Made by a program: the position numbers and the translations under genes | Notes under the pieces: model-generated | Database searches by the model: none | Told to the model about the DNA's origin: nothing | The model's input: only the letters and a program-made list of their open reading frames with translations | Source: Paenibacillus sp. Soil522 | Lineage (GTDB): Bacteria; Bacillota; Bacilli; Paenibacillales; Paenibacillaceae | Assembly: GCF_001428245.1 (NCBI RefSeq) | Contig: NZ_LMRV01000099.1 | Coordinates: forward strand, 154,330 to 218,329 | Reading direction: 5' to 3' | DNA: 64,000 nucleotides | Shown: positions 63,701-64,000 of the stretch, one piece after another | How positions within the stretch are numbered: the stretch's first letter is position 1 | How the letters are laid out: each line of letters begins with the position of its first letter

Positions 63701-64000
63701 TCGTGAAACGATTCTCGAGGGGGTCAAAAGGATAATAATACCAGTTGCCATTGGTACAGACAACATGTTATTCTCTTATTTCAGCCGCGACACAATGCGC
63801 CGTTGAAAAGTTAAACAAGTAGGATGACATGATTTACCTGTAGCATACATGAATCGAATCGTGATATATTATTTATCCGGCCGAGAGAAACACGCGGACG
63901 GCAAGCAAAACAAGCAACACAAACGAAAGAAAAGATTGCTCTTTGAAAACTGAACAACGAGTAATAACTGCCTCGCAAATCCTTCGGGATAAGCGAAAAT
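63701..64000. other. Region before an rRNA operon
   Basis: No gene. It contains AT-rich promoter-like stretches (TATATT near 63865) and then the rRNA leader. The exact promoter could not be assigned. Confidence 0.5.
63936..64000 (+). promoter_or_regulatory. rRNA operon leader with boxA-like antitermination signal
   Basis: TTGCTCTTTGAAAACTGAAC (63936-63955) is the boxA-containing leader sequence found just before 16S rRNA in Paenibacillaceae. It indicates that an rRNA operon begins right after the window. Confidence 0.7.

Overview
The window looks like a chromosomal segment from a spore-forming Paenibacillaceae bacterium (Paenibacillus/Cohnella type). The evidence is strong purine-rich ribosome-binding sites, frequent TTG/GTG starts, many GC-hairpin/U-tract terminators, a mother-cell-type mmg operon, SleB-like and stalk-domain envelope proteins, and an rRNA-operon leader (boxA-like) at the right edge. 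The genus is inferred. No prophage, transposase, CRISPR array or tRNA was seen.

Left part (1-13.6 kb): a minus-strand sugar-acid type operon (two SDR dehydrogenases and an enolase-superfamily dehydratase cut by the left edge), an isolated NAD-dependent epimerase-like gene, a secreted glucosaminidase, trhO, a LysR/chorismate synthase divergent pair, a 2-hydroxyacid dehydrogenase, a 1.1 kb gene-free stretch holding a duplicated ~95 bp element, and a winged-helix/Rad52-like gene pair.

Middle (13.6-31 kb): a YyaE/YoaE-type molybdopterin oxidoreductase, a drug/metabolite transporter behind a purine-riboswitch-like ON switch, a thioredoxin-reductase-like flavoprotein that converges on and overlaps clpP, an ECF sigma factor, a HAD phosphatase, rpiA, and the assimilatory nitrate reductase pair nasB-nasC. 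The nas leader carries a GlnR/TnrA box, a sigma-A promoter and what looks like an ANTAR-type two-hairpin antiterminator. A permease and a His-rich YcgQ-like protein follow.

Right-middle (31-54 kb): a seven-gene mmg-like operon (two acyl-CoA dehydrogenases, thiolase, 3-hydroxybutyryl-CoA dehydrogenase, methylisocitrate lyase, methylcitrate synthase, PrpD-like dehydratase) links fatty-acid/branched-acid oxidation to the methylcitrate cycle. Fused isobutyryl-CoA mutase (icmF) with a PduO-type cobalamin adenosyltransferase lies 4 kb further on. A LysR gene diverges from the zwf-tkt-tal-pgi pentose-phosphate operon.

Right end (54-64 kb): a LysR gene and metE with dyad operators resembling a MET-box, a cortex-hydrolase-like protein, a secreted histidine phosphatase, a cysteine-rich MarR regulator next to a frameshifted arsM with the same 20 bp operator in front of both, small proteins, a decayed phosphosulfolactate synthase gene, and the leader of an rRNA operon. 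Most of the window is ordinary metabolism. The regulatory RNA and operator structures are its most unusual parts.
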